Shown here piece by piece: positions 46,207 to 54,925 of a stretch of DNA of 64,000 bases. Numbering within the stretch: the stretch's first letter is position 1; each line of letters opens with the position of its first letter. Under the pieces are notes generated by a model. That model had not been told where the DNA came from and made no database searches. It saw only the letters and a list, made by a program, of their open reading frames with translations. The translations under genes were made by a program, and so were the position numbers. Source of the stretch: Phaeovulum veldkampii DSM 11550 (GTDB taxonomy: Bacteria > Pseudomonadota > Alphaproteobacteria > Rhodobacterales > Rhodobacteraceae); assembly GCF_003034995.1 (NCBI RefSeq), contig NZ_PZKF01000002.1:1-64000 (forward strand). The letters are read 5' to 3'.

Positions 46207-46650
46207 ATGAAAAGTCTAAAGAAAAAGCGCCGCATTCAGGTGCTGTTGGTCGCGGCGGTAGCCTTGGGGCTGTCAACCGCGATGATCGGCTATGCGATGC
46301 GTGACGGGATCAACTTCTTCCGCGCGCCCAGCCAGATCGTGGCCGAGCCGCCGGCCGAGGGCGAAACCTTCCGCATCGGCGGGCTGGTCGAGGCGGGCAG
46401 CCTGGTGCGCGGGCAAAGCGAGGTTATCACCTTCAACGTAACCGATGGCGGTGCCACGATCCCGGTCAAGTTTTCTGGCGTTCTGCCCGATCTGTTCGGT
46501 GAAAATCAGGGCATGATCGGCACCGGCCAGATGCAGGCCGGGGTGTTCGTCGCCAGCGAGATTCTGGCCAAACACGACGAAAGCTACATGCCCAAGGAGG
46601 TGATTGATTCGCTCAAGGAGCAGGGGCTCTATCAAGACCCTAATACCTGA
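46207..46650 (+). CDS. ccmE: Cytochrome c maturation heme chaperone CcmE
   Basis: 147-residue membrane-anchored periplasmic heme chaperone. One N-terminal membrane segment (about residues 10-28) is followed by an OB-fold domain ending with the heme-binding His123 and Tyr127 (AKHDESYMP). Start ATG 46207 follows aaggaggg. It passes heme to CcmF, whose gene lies 1.3 kb downstream beyond the lysis cassette. Confidence 0.95.
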   Translation: MKSLKKKRRIQVLLVAAVALGLSTAMIGYAMRDGINFFRAPSQIVAEPPAEGETFRIGGLVEAGSLVRGQSEVITFNVTDGGATIPVKFSGVLPDLFGENQGMIGTGQMQAGVFVASEILAKHDESYMPKEVIDSLKEQGLYQDPNT

Positions 46651-46673
46651 CCGTTCGCCCGCTTGGCCGCGAA

Positions 46674-46679
46674 TTAACC
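46674..46679 (+). promoter_or_regulatory. TTAACC element upstream of the lysis cassette
   Basis: TTAACC, the core of the CtrA half-site class TTAACCAT, lies 43 bases before the endolysin start. It matches six of eight bases only. CtrA is known to affect gene-transfer-agent and lysis genes in Rhodobacter, so this is a weak but sensible candidate. Confidence 0.3.
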
Positions 46680-46721
46680 TGATCTGGCGGACTTTCCCCT
46701 TTCAGCGAAGGGGAGGCCGCC

Positions 46722-47333
46722 ATGAAAAGCGTTCAGGAAATTGCCCGGGAGATCGTCGCCCGCGAGGGGGGCTTTGTGAACGACCCCGACGATCCGGGCG
46801 GGGCTACGAAGTATGGTGTGACCATCGGCACGATGCGCCGGCTGGGAATTGATCTGACCGGCGATGGTCGTGTGACCGAGGCCGATGTGCGCGCGCTGAC
46901 CCGCGACAAGGTCACCGAAATCTTTATCCGCAACTATTACGAAACCCCGCGGATCGCGGAATTGCCCGCGTCGGTTCAGGCGTCGGTCTTTGACATGTAT
47001 GTCAATTCTGGTGCCAATGCGGTGCGAGTGCTGCAACGCCTTCTGATCGAGATGGGCCACGATCTGACCGTGGACGGGGTGCTGGGGCCGCTTACGATCC
47101 GGGCCGCGCATGCCGCGCAGGCGGCGGCGCCCGATCATCTGGCCGATGCCTACGGCATCGCGCGGCGCAATTACTATTACGCGCTTGCCGATGCCCGCCC
47201 CGCCAGCCGCAAATACGCCCGCCGCCGCGATGGAGGCAAGGGCGGCTGGATCACCCGAGCCGAGGAATTCATCGCCCCGCGCTTTCACCTGAGCGAGGAC
47301 GCGCACCACGCACGGGTGGCGACATGGGCCTGA
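46722..47333 (+). CDS. GH108 N-acetylmuramidase, holin-associated (GTA-type endolysin)
   Basis: 203-residue glycoside hydrolase family 108 muramidase with catalytic Glu15 in REGGFVNDPDDPGG and TKYGVT, then an EF-hand-like loop (LTGDGRVTEADV, about residues 46-57) and a C-terminal peptidoglycan-binding-like part (VDGVLGPLTIRAA). No signal peptide, so release needs the holin, whose gene overlaps its end by ten bases. In Rhodobacter capsulatus a similar endolysin/holin pair outside the main cluster lyses cells to release gene transfer agent particles. Confidence 0.9.
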   Translation: MKSVQEIAREIVAREGGFVNDPDDPGGATKYGVTIGTMRRLGIDLTGDGRVTEADVRALTRDKVTEIFIRNYYETPRIAELPASVQASVFDMYVNSGANAVRVLQRLLIEMGHDLTVDGVLGPLTIRAAHAAQAAAPDHLADAYGIARRNYYYALADARPASRKYARRRDGGKGGWITRAEEFIAPRFHLSEDAHHARVATWA

Positions 47334-47830
47334 TTTCACGCGTGCTGGGCAATTCTGCCGCAACCTCGGCAATCGGCAGTGCGGCGGTGAATGTGGCCGA
47401 GGTGTTCGTGCCCAATGCCACCAAGAAGATGGAGGCCGCGCATGACGCCTACCGCGCGGCGCTGGATGAACACGGGGCCGAGTTTCAATATGCCGCCCCC
47501 GGCTGGTTCGACCGGTTGGTGAACGGGCTGAACCGGCTGCCGCGGCCGATGTTGGCGCTGGGGACGCTGGGACTGTTTGCCCATGCGATGGTCGATCCGG
47601 TCAGCTTTGCCGAACGGATGGTGGGCCTGGGCTATGTGCCAGAGCCGCTTTGGTGGCTGCTGGGGGCGGTTGTCAGTTTTTATTTCGGCGCGCGCGAGGC
47701 ACATTACTTTCGCACCCGCCCCGTTCTGGCGCAGCCGGCCGGCCCGGTCGCAGGCCCTGCCGCGCCGGTCGAGGAAAACGCGGCGCTGAGCGAATGGCGC
47801 GCCGGGCAGGGGAGCGTGAGAGGCGGCTGA
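47324..47830 (+). CDS. Holin (3-TM type) of the lysis cassette
   Basis: 168-residue protein with hydrophobic segments at about residues 76-92 and 108-125 and a short amphipathic N-terminus, as in the 3TM holin family (PF11351). The C-terminus is Pro/Ala-rich and cytoplasmic-looking. It begins ten bases inside the endolysin gene, showing tight coupling. It would form membrane lesions that let the muramidase reach the wall. There are no capsid or tail genes nearby. Confidence 0.85.
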   Translation: MGLISRVLGNSAATSAIGSAAVNVAEVFVPNATKKMEAAHDAYRAALDEHGAEFQYAAPGWFDRLVNGLNRLPRPMLALGTLGLFAHAMVDPVSFAERMVGLGYVPEPLWWLLGAVVSFYFGAREAHYFRTRPVLAQPAGPVAGPAAPVEENAALSEWRAGQGSVRGG

Positions 47831-47850
47831 AGGGGGGGATCGCCCCTTTT
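47830..47850 (+). terminator. Possible terminator after the holin gene
   Basis: aagggg at 47830-47835 can pair with cccctt at 47843-47848, followed by tt. The stem is short. It would separate the lysis cassette from ccmF. Confidence 0.35.
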
Positions 47851-47943
47851 CCGACCTGATGACAAGCCCGCGACCGGCGCGGATCAGCCATTGGCGCCGC
47901 CGGTCCGTGCCCCTATGATCCACTGCGCAAGCGGAGGAAGACG

Positions 47944-49908
47944 ATGATCGCAGAACTTGGCCATTTCGCCCTGATCCTGGCCTTTGGGGTGGCGCTGATT
48001 CAGGCCCTTGTGCCGCTGATCGGGGCGGCGCGCGGATGGGCGGGCTGGATGGCGGTGGGCGAGCCTGCGGCCTCGGCGCAATTCCTGCTGATCGCGGCCT
48101 CGTTCGGGGCGCTGACCTATGCCTTTGTAACGTCGGATTTCTCGTTGCAACTGGTTTGGGCCAATTCGCACACCGACAAGCCGCTGCTTTACAAGATTTC
48201 GGGCGTCTGGGGCAACCACGAGGGCTCGATGCTGTTGTGGGTACTGATCCTGGCGCTGTTCGGCGCGGCGGCGGCCTGGTTCGGGGGGGCGCTGCCACCC
48301 AGCCTGCGGGCGCGTGTACTGTCGGTTCAGGCGATGATCGGGGCGTCGTTTCTGGGCTTTATCCTGTTCACCTCGAACCCGTTCACCCGACTGGCGCAGC
48401 CGCCTTTCAACGGTCAGGATCTGAATCCGCTGCTGCAAGACCCCGGTCTGGCCTTTCATCCGCCGTTTCTTTATCTGGGCTATGTGGGCCTTTCGATGGC
48501 CTTTTCCTTTGCCGTGGCGGCGCTGATCGAGGGTCGGGTCGATGCCGCCTGGGCGCGCTGGGTGCGGCCCTGGACGCTGGCAGCCTGGGTTTTCCTGACC
48601 ATCGGCATCGCGCTGGGGTCGTGGTGGGCCTATTACGAACTGGGCTGGGGCGGCTTCTGGTTCTGGGACCCGGTCGAAAACGCCAGCTTCATGCCTTGGC
48701 TGCTGGCTGCGGCGCTGCTGCATTCGGCCATTGTGGTCGAAAAGCGCGAGGCGCTGAAAAGCTGGACGATCTTGCTGGCGATCATGGCGTTCGGGTTTTC
48801 GTTGATCGGCACGTTCATCGTGCGGTCGGGGGTCATTACCTCGGTCCACTCCTTTGCCTCGGACCCGGAGCGGGGGGTGTATATCCTTGCCATTCTGGGC
48901 GTGTTTGTGGGCGGCGCGCTGACGCTTTATGCCGCGCGCGCCGGCGCCATGCAGGCAAAAGGCGTGTTCTCGATGGTCAGCCGTGAAAGCGCGCTGGTGA
49001 TGAACAACGTGCTGCTGGCTGTCGCGGCGCTTGTGGTGTTTGTCGGCACCATCTGGCCGCTGGTGGCCGAGATGTTCTGGGATCGCAAGTTGTCGGTCGG
49101 GGCGCCGTTCTTTGAAAAGGCCTTTACGCCCTTCATGATCGCGCTGGCGATCATCCTGCCGATCGGGGCGGTGATGCCGTGGAAGCGCGGCTCGATCATC
49201 AAGGCATCGCAGCCGCTGTGGGGCGCGCTGGTTCTGGCGCTGGCGGTTGTGGCGCTGGTCTGGGCGGTCGGCACGGACCGGTCGGCGGTGGCGCTGGTGG
49301 GGGCGGGGCTGGGCAGTTGGCTGGTCTTCGGGGCGCTGGCGGAACTGTGGCTGCGCGCCGCCCACCGGCCCGCGCGTCTGTTGCGCCTGCCGCGGGCCGA
49401 CTGGGGCAAGGCGACCGCTCATGCCGGGCTGGGGGTCACGTTCATCGGCATCGCCCTGCTGACAGCCTGGGATATGGAAGATATACGCGTGGCGCAGGTG
49501 GGCGAGCCTTTCACCGTGCGCGGCTATGAAATCACGCTCGACAAGGTCGAGCAGATCGAGGGCCCGAACTACCTTTCAACCACGGCCACCATGACCCTTC
49601 GTGAAGGCGGCGTGGTTACTGCGGTGCTGCACCCTGAAAAGCGAGTCTATCCGGTGCAGGCGATGCCCACCACCGAGGCCGCGATCGACTACCGCTTTAC
49701 CCGCGATGTCTATCTGGTGATCGGCGACGCGCAGGATGGCGGCGGCTGGGCGGTGCGCACCTATATCAAGCCCTTCGCCAACTGGATCTGGGCGGGGTGC
49801 ATGATGATGGCTCTGGGCGGGCTGTTGAGCTTGTCCGACCGGCGCTACCGGGTTGCCGCGGGCGCGCGCCGCAGCGCCGCCCCCCTTGCCGCAACCCCGG
49901 CGGAGTAG
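47944..49908 (+). CDS. ccmF: Cytochrome c heme lyase CcmF
   Basis: 654-residue polytopic membrane protein that joins heme to apocytochrome c. The tryptophan-rich WWD motif (WGGFWFWDPVENASFMPWL, about residues 233-251) and the HxE-containing early loop (GNHEGSMLLW) are present, with 14-15 membrane segments and a periplasmic domain before the last one. ATG at 47944 after cggagga. Five bases before ccmH. Confidence 0.96.
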   Translation: MIAELGHFALILAFGVALIQALVPLIGAARGWAGWMAVGEPAASAQFLLIAASFGALTYAFVTSDFSLQLVWANSHTDKPLLYKISGVWGNHEGSMLLWVLILALFGAAAAWFGGALPPSLRARVLSVQAMIGASFLGFILFTSNPFTRLAQPPFNGQDLNPLLQDPGLAFHPPFLYLGYVGLSMAFSFAVAALIEGRVDAAWARWVRPWTLAAWVFLTIGIALGSWWAYYELGWGGFWFWDPVENASFMPWLLAAALLHSAIVVEKREALKSWTILLAIMAFGFSLIGTFIVRSGVITSVHSFASDPERGVYILAILGVFVGGALTLYAARAGAMQAKGVFSMVSRESALVMNNVLLAVAALVVFVGTIWPLVAEMFWDRKLSVGAPFFEKAFTPFMIALAIILPIGAVMPWKRGSIIKASQPLWGALVLALAVVALVWAVGTDRSAVALVGAGLGSWLVFGALAELWLRAAHRPARLLRLPRADWGKATAHAGLGVTFIGIALLTAWDMEDIRVAQVGEPFTVRGYEITLDKVEQIEGPNYLSTTATMTLREGGVVTAVLHPEKRVYPVQAMPTTEAAIDYRFTRDVYLVIGDAQDGGGWAVRTYIKPFANWIWAGCMMMALGGLLSLSDRRYRVAAGARRSAAPLAATPAE

Positions 49909-49913
49909 ATGCG

Positions 49914-50369
49914 ATGCTGAAACGTCTGATCCTGGCTGTGGTGCTTCTGGCCTCGCCTGTGCTGGCGGTTCAGCCCGATGAGGTGCTGCCCGATCCGGTG
50001 TTGGAATCGCGGGCGCGGGAACTGGCCAAGGTGCTGCGCTGCCCGGTCTGTCAGGGCGAGAATATTGATGAATCGAACGCCTCGATTTCTCGCGATCTGC
50101 GGCTTTTGGTGCGCGACCGGTTGCTGGCGGGCGACAGTGACGGCGAGGTGCTGGATTATGTCGTGGGCCGCTATGGCGAATATGTGCTGTTCGAGCCGGA
50201 CAGGTCGGGGGCAAACCTGATCCTGTGGCTGGTGGGGCCGGGGGTTTTGCTGGTGGCTTTGGGCGGGGCGGCGGTGTTCATCCGGTCACGCAGGCCGACC
50301 GATGGCCCAACCGAGCCTGCGCTGAGCGATGATGAACGTGCCCGCCTGGCCGAAATCCTGCGCGAGTGA
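49914..50369 (+). CDS. ccmH: Cytochrome c maturation thiol oxidoreductase CcmH
   Basis: 151-residue CcmH (CycL type). A signal peptide or anchor lies at residues 1-18, the redox motif LRCPVCQ (Cys43, Cys46) follows, then a C-terminal membrane segment at about residues 103-123. It keeps the apocytochrome CXXCH cysteines reduced for CcmF. CcmI and CcmG are not present here. Confidence 0.95.
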   Translation: MLKRLILAVVLLASPVLAVQPDEVLPDPVLESRARELAKVLRCPVCQGENIDESNASISRDLRLLVRDRLLAGDSDGEVLDYVVGRYGEYVLFEPDRSGANLILWLVGPGVLLVALGGAAVFIRSRRPTDGPTEPALSDDERARLAEILRE

Positions 50370-50435
50370 CGCGCCGTTCCGGTTTTCCGGCCCGCGTCAG
50401 CCGCTAGTCTGGGGTTGATGGGCAGGGAGGCGCCG

Positions 50436-51212
50436 ATGGAATTTGAAACGATCCGCTATGAACTGGCCGGGGGCGTGGCGGTGATCACGCTGAACCGGCC
50501 CGAGGTGATGAACGCGCTGAACACCGCGATGCGCGTCGAAATCACCACGGCGCTACGTCGGGCGAGCGCCGAGGCGCGGGTGGTGGTGCTGACCGGCGCG
50601 GGTCGGGCGTTTTGTTCGGGGCAGGATCTGGGCGATGGTGTCACCGCAGCGACGCTCGATCTGGAACGCGTGCTGCGTGATGAATACGAGCCGATGCTGG
50701 AAGCGATCACAAACTGCCCGGTGCCGACGATTGCGGCGGTGAATGGCGTGGCGGCGGGTGCGGGGGCGAACCTTGCACTGGCGGCTGATGTGGTGATCGG
50801 GGCCGACGGCGCGGCCTTCATTCAGGCCTTCACCCGGATCGGGCTGATGCCCGATGCGGGCGGCACCTTCTGGTTGCCGCGGCAGGTGGGGGCAGCGCGG
50901 GCGATGGGAGCGATGCTGTTTGCCGACCGCATCCCCGCGCGACAGGCCGCCCAATGGGGCATGATCTGGGAAGCCGTGCCCGATGAGGCATTCGAGGCGC
51001 ATTGGCGCGCGCGGGCGGCGCATCTGGCGGATGGGCCGACGCGGGCCTATGGCGCGATCAAGGCTGCGCTGCGGGCCACCTGGGCCAATGACCTGCCCGC
51101 GCAACTGACGCTTGAGGCGCAGCTTCAGGGGGGCTGCGGCGCCAGCGACGATTTCCGCGAAGGCGTTGCATCCTTTCTGGAAAAGCGTGCCGCCGTCTTT
51201 GCCGGGCGCTAA
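50436..51212 (+). CDS. PaaG-like enoyl-CoA hydratase/isomerase
   Basis: 258-residue crotonase-fold enzyme. Oxyanion-hole segments are AFCSGQDL and GVAAGAGANLALA, and the Asp in MPDAGGTFWLPR sits where PaaG-type isomerases have their catalytic acid. This favours 1,2-epoxyphenylacetyl-CoA or related delta-isomerase activity over a classic hydratase (two Glu). ATG at 50436 follows agggagg. No other phenylacetate (paa) genes are nearby, so the substrate is uncertain. Confidence 0.85.
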   Translation: MEFETIRYELAGGVAVITLNRPEVMNALNTAMRVEITTALRRASAEARVVVLTGAGRAFCSGQDLGDGVTAATLDLERVLRDEYEPMLEAITNCPVPTIAAVNGVAAGAGANLALAADVVIGADGAAFIQAFTRIGLMPDAGGTFWLPRQVGAARAMGAMLFADRIPARQAAQWGMIWEAVPDEAFEAHWRARAAHLADGPTRAYGAIKAALRATWANDLPAQLTLEAQLQGGCGASDDFREGVASFLEKRAAVFAGR

Positions 51213-51269
51213 GCGGCCTTTCCCCTCGCCGCGCGCTGTGGCACCTTGCGCCGCAAAACGGAGGCGGGA

Positions 51270-52313
51270 ATGCGCAAGGTCAGGCTGGGGCGGAACGGCC
51301 CCGAGGTCAGCGAAATCTGTCTGGGGTCGATGACTTGGGGCACCCAGAACACCGAGGCCGAGGGCCATGCCCAGATCGACCGGGCGCTGGATCGGGGCGT
51401 GACCTTCATCGACACCGCCGAGATGTATCCGGTCAACCCGGTGGCTGCCGAAACCGCGGGCCGCACCGAGGAAATCATCGGGTCGTGGTTGGCGCGCAGC
51501 GGGCGGCGGGGCGATGTGGTGATCGCCACCAAGATCACCGGGGTCGGCAGCAAGGCTGCGCGCGACGGGGCGCCGATCACGCCCGCGGCGATCCGCGCAG
51601 CGGTCGAAGGCTCGCTCCGGCGGTTGCGCACAGACCATATCGACATCTATCAACTGCACTGGCCCAACCGGGGCAGCTATCACTTTCGTCAGCACTGGCG
51701 CTATGACGCCGGCGGGCGGGATCGGGCGGCGGTGCGCGCCGACATGGGTGCCTGCCTTGAAGCCATCGCCGCGCTGGTGGCGGAGGGCAAGATCGGCCAT
51801 TTCGCCCTGTCGAATGAAACCGCCTGGGGCATGGCCGAATGGCTGCGGCTGGCCGAGGCCGGGCTGGGGCCGCGGGCGATTTCGGTGCAGAACGAATATT
51901 CGTTGCTGTGCCGGATGTATGACACCGATCTGGCCGAACTGGGCGTGATGGAGGATGTCACGCTGCTGGCCTATTCGCCGCTGGCGGCGGGGCTGTTGTC
52001 GGGAAAATACACGCCCGAGGTGACACCCCAAGGCTCGCGCCGGTCGATCAACCCCGATCTGGGCGGGCGGATCACGCCGCGGGTCTGGCCCGCTGTCGCG
52101 GCTTATCGGCAGATCGCGGCGACGGCAGGGCTGGACCCGGTGACGATGGCGATTGCCTTTGTGCTGGGGCGCCCGTTCCCGGTGGTGCCGATCGTGGGGG
52201 CGACCAGCGTGGCGCAGCTTGACCGCGCGCTGGATGCGGCGGGCCTGACCCTGCCCGAGCCGGTGCAGCGCGAAATTGCCGCCGCCTGGCGCGCCCATGC
52301 GCTGCCGTTCTAG
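51270..52313 (+). CDS. Aldo/keto reductase (Tas-like)
   Basis: 347-residue TIM-barrel NADPH oxidoreductase. The tetrad is seen: Asp and Tyr in FIDTAEMYP, Lys in IATKITG and His in YQLHWPN, with the C-terminal cofactor segment VPIVGATS. The length and the MYPVNPVAAETAGRTEEIIG stretch match the Tas subgroup. Substrate unknown. ATG at 51270 after ggaggcggga. The lipoprotein gene follows after nine bases. Confidence 0.9.
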   Translation: MRKVRLGRNGPEVSEICLGSMTWGTQNTEAEGHAQIDRALDRGVTFIDTAEMYPVNPVAAETAGRTEEIIGSWLARSGRRGDVVIATKITGVGSKAARDGAPITPAAIRAAVEGSLRRLRTDHIDIYQLHWPNRGSYHFRQHWRYDAGGRDRAAVRADMGACLEAIAALVAEGKIGHFALSNETAWGMAEWLRLAEAGLGPRAISVQNEYSLLCRMYDTDLAELGVMEDVTLLAYSPLAAGLLSGKYTPEVTPQGSRRSINPDLGGRITPRVWPAVAAYRQIAATAGLDPVTMAIAFVLGRPFPVVPIVGATSVAQLDRALDAAGLTLPEPVQREIAAAWRAHALPF

Positions 52314-52322
52314 GAGGTGAGG

Positions 52323-52655
52323 ATGCGCGCAGCCGCTGTCATCATCGTTCTGGTCGCGCTGGCGGGGTGCCGCGAGGGTGGGGCAGAAAGGTTGGAACCC
52401 GTGGGCGAGGCCCGCATTGCCGCCGAGCGCACCGCCTGCGAGGCGCGGGGCGGCACCTGGCGCAGCATGTCGGGCGGAGCGCTGCAATTCTGCCAGCGCC
52501 AGACCCGCGACGGCGGCAAGGCCTGCACGCGCGAGTCAGATTGCGAAGGCGCCTGTCTGGCACGATCAGGCAGCTGTTCGCCCATCGCGCCGCTGTCGGG
52601 CTGCAATGAGGTGCTGACGAATGCCGGGCTGCGGGTGACCGAATGCGTGCAATAA
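52323..52655 (+). CDS. Small cysteine-rich lipoprotein, function unknown
   Basis: 110-residue protein with lipobox ALAGC (modified Cys at about residue 17). The mature part has eight further cysteines, including CTRESDCEGAC, suggesting several disulfides in the periplasm. ATG at 52323 follows aggaggtg. It overlaps the next lipoprotein gene by 13 bases, so the two are probably made together. No family is recognised with confidence. Confidence 0.75.
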   Translation: MRAAAVIIVLVALAGCREGGAERLEPVGEARIAAERTACEARGGTWRSMSGGALQFCQRQTRDGGKACTRESDCEGACLARSGSCSPIAPLSGCNEVLTNAGLRVTECVQ

Positions 52656-53152
52656 GCCGTGCCCCGATCTGGGCACTTGTCGCCGTGCTGGCCGCTTGTG
52701 CCCCGGCGCCGGACGCGACCCCGCGCCGCGATGCCGACACACGCATTTCTTCGGCGGTGCTGTTTGACCCGGCGCGGTTTGCCGGGCGCTGGCGGGTTGC
52801 GGCCAGCCACACGCCAGGCTGCACCGGGGCGGTGCAGGATTGGGCCGCGGTGGCGGGGGGCGGCTATGCCCTGTCGGGCATCGACTGCACCGGCCCCGCG
52901 CCTGCGGCGCTGGGCGGGCGGGCCATTGTGACCGGGCCGGGCGGGCGGATCACGCCCGAGGCGGGCTTTGGCCGCGATCCGGTCTGGGTGCTGTGGGTGG
53001 ATGAGGGCTATCGCATCGCCGCGCTGGGCACGCCCTCGGGGACATGGGCGATGATCCTTGTGCGCGAGGGTGCGGCGCGTGCCGATCTGATCGCCGCGGC
53101 GCGCGAGGTGCTGGCGTTCAACGGCTATGATCTGGCGCAACTGGCGCCGTAG
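52643..53152 (+). CDS. Lipocalin-like lipoprotein
   Basis: 169-residue lipoprotein with lipobox LAAC near residue 19. The mature part has a lipocalin-type first strand (RFAGRWRVAAS, the GxW motif) and a late WVLWVDEGYRIAALGTPSGTWAMILVR segment as in Blc-like lipocalins, though shorter than usual. It starts within the preceding Cys-rich lipoprotein gene. Probably binds a small hydrophobic ligand at a membrane. Confidence 0.75.
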   Translation: MRAISRAPIWALVAVLAACAPAPDATPRRDADTRISSAVLFDPARFAGRWRVAASHTPGCTGAVQDWAAVAGGGYALSGIDCTGPAPAALGGRAIVTGPGGRITPEAGFGRDPVWVLWVDEGYRIAALGTPSGTWAMILVREGAARADLIAAAREVLAFNGYDLAQLAP

Positions 53153-53161
53153 GGGGCAGGC

Positions 53162-54052
53162 ATGAGCCTCTGGGTTCTGGTCACGCTGGCCGCCGCGGCC
53201 ATGCAGACGCTGCGCTTCATGCTGCAAAAGCGGCTGAAGGGCGTGGGTCTGTCGACCGGCGGGGCGACCTTTTCCCGATTTCTGTTTGCGGCCCCTTTGG
53301 CCGCGGTGGCCGCGGCGGCCCTGCTGCGGACCACCGGCATCGAGGTGCCGGTGTTGACACCACGGTTCTGGGTCTTTGCCCTGTTGGGTGGGGCCGGGCA
53401 GGTGGCCGCGACCTTTCTGACGGTGGCGCTATTTTCATTGCGAAATTTTGCTGTGGGGGTGGCTTTCACCAAGACTGAAACGGTTCAGGTCGCGGTGTTT
53501 TCGGCCCTGCTGCTGGGCGAGGTGGTCAGCATGGCCGGCTGGATTGCGATTGCCACGGGCTTTGTGGGCGTGGTGCTGCTGTCGCGCGGGCCGGGGGGGG
53601 CGGGCATGTTTGGCCGCGCGTCGGTTTACGGGGTGCTGGCGGGCGGGCTGTTCGGGTTGTCGGCCATCGGCTACCGCGGTGCCACGCTGGAACTGTTGCC
53701 GCTGGATGCCCTGTCCCGCGCAATCGTGACGCTGGCGATCGTTTCCGCGGCGCAGACGGTTGGCATGGCGCTGTGGCTGCGGCTGCGTGAGCCGGGCGAG
53801 TTGGGCCGCGTGTTGGTCGCCTGGCGGCGCACCGTCTGGGTGGGGGTAACGGGGGTTCTGGGCTCGGCCGGCTGGTTCACGGCCTTTGCCTTGCAGAACG
53901 CGGCCTATGTGCGTGCGGTCGGGCAGGTGGAAATTGTCTTCACACTGATCGTTTCGGCGCTGGTGTTCAAGGAACGGCTGACGGCGCGCGAGGGGGTTGG
54001 CATCGCACTGGTGGTGGCAAGCCTGATCCTGATCGTGCTGGTTGGCGGCTAG
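53162..54052 (+). CDS. EamA/DMT superfamily transporter
   Basis: 296-residue membrane protein with ten hydrophobic segments in two EamA repeats, typical of drug/metabolite exporters. The second repeat ends with ERLTAREGVGIALVVASLILIVLVG. It begins nine bases after the lipocalin gene and its end overlaps the end of the Nudix gene by four bases. Substrate unknown. Confidence 0.88.
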   Translation: MSLWVLVTLAAAAMQTLRFMLQKRLKGVGLSTGGATFSRFLFAAPLAAVAAAALLRTTGIEVPVLTPRFWVFALLGGAGQVAATFLTVALFSLRNFAVGVAFTKTETVQVAVFSALLLGEVVSMAGWIAIATGFVGVVLLSRGPGGAGMFGRASVYGVLAGGLFGLSAIGYRGATLELLPLDALSRAIVTLAIVSAAQTVGMALWLRLREPGELGRVLVAWRRTVWVGVTGVLGSAGWFTAFALQNAAYVRAVGQVEIVFTLIVSALVFKERLTAREGVGIALVVASLILIVLVGG

Positions 54053-54756
54053 ATCAGGCGGCGGAACTGCGCACGGGGGCCAGAGTTGTCGAAGAAGGGC
54101 ACCGCCTCGGGCGGCGCGATCCGGGTGCCCGCATCGGCCAGAAGTGCCGCCACCTCGGCCAGAACCACCTCGGTGATGAAGGGCAGGTTCAGCCGCCGCG
54201 CCTCGGTCAGCGGCACCCAGTGCAGATGCGAAAGCTCGTCGCAGGCGCGCGAGAAATCGTCGGGGTCACAGGCCAGATCGGCGGCATCGGCCAGAAAGAA
54301 GCGCGCATCGAATCGGCGTGGGCGGCCCGGCGGGGTGATGGCGCGGAACACAAAGGTCAGCCCCGCGGCCGAAGGCAGGTGCCCGGTATCGGAAAAGCTC
54401 TGCCAGTCGGCGGGCACCGCGCCGGGCCAGTGGCCGGGGGCGCCCAGAAACAGGCCGGTTTCCTCCCACAACTCGCGCAGGGCGGCGGCTGCAAGCGCAT
54501 GTGGCAGCGCGGCAGGCGCGCCGTCGCGCAGGTCTTGGGCCAGCCGGGCGGCGCATCGCGGGCCGGGCGGCGTGGCCAGCGGCACCGCAGCATCGCCCGG
54601 ATCGACCGCGCCGCCGGGAAAGACGTATTTCGAGGGCATGAACGCCGCCCCCGCCCCGCGTTGCCCCATCAGAACTGCGCCCCCCGGCGCATCGCGGCGG
54701 ACCAGCAGAACGGTGGCAGCATCGCGGATGGCGGTCTTGTCGGGGGTGTCGGTCAT
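54049..54756 (-). CDS. Nudix hydrolase family protein
   Basis: 235-residue Nudix protein. The Nudix helix is ALRELWEETGLFLG (REx2EExG), preceded by FPGGAVDPGD with a long insertion between the two halves as in the NUDT19/COG0494 group, which includes CoA-type pyrophosphatases. ATG at 54756 with ggag upstream marks the real start. Convergent with the transporter. Confidence 0.85.
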   Translation of the reverse strand: MTDTPDKTAIRDAATVLLVRRDAPGGAVLMGQRGAGAAFMPSKYVFPGGAVDPGDAAVPLATPPGPRCAARLAQDLRDGAPAALPHALAAAALRELWEETGLFLGAPGHWPGAVPADWQSFSDTGHLPSAAGLTFVFRAITPPGRPRRFDARFFLADAADLACDPDDFSRACDELSHLHWVPLTEARRLNLPFITEVVLAEVAALLADAGTRIAPPEAVPFFDNSGPRAQFRRLI

Positions 54757-54821
54757 GGCGGGCTCCGGGCTGGGCTGCGCAAGCTTATCGCGGTGATGCA
54801 TGCGGCGGAAAGACCCGATCG

Positions 54822-54835
54822 TCACGCTTGCGTGA
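54822..54835. promoter_or_regulatory. Perfect palindrome upstream of the EF-hand gene
   Basis: TCACGC-TT-GCGTGA, a perfect 14-bp inverted repeat about 90 bases before the EF-hand start, in the divergent region shared with the Nudix gene. Confidence 0.4.
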
Positions 54836-54853
54836 GGGTGCCCTGACGGCGAC

Positions 54854-54882
54854 GGAAACCGCCGCCCTCTGCGTTTGATATG
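54854..54882 (+). promoter_or_regulatory. Possible ECF-type promoter of the EF-hand gene
   Basis: GGAAAC at 54854-54859 resembles the GGAAC -35 element of ECF sigma factors. GATATG at 54877-54882 lies 17 bases downstream. If real, the downstream sigma factor could control this gene. Confidence 0.25.
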
Positions 54883-54925
54883 CATGGACGACGGGAAAGC
54901 CGTCGGGAGCATCAAGGAGACGATG

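Noticed and set aside
46722-47830. Prophage remnant
   Set aside because: Only endolysin and holin are present, with no integrase, capsid, tail or attachment-site repeat; a gene-transfer-agent-type lysis cassette fits better.
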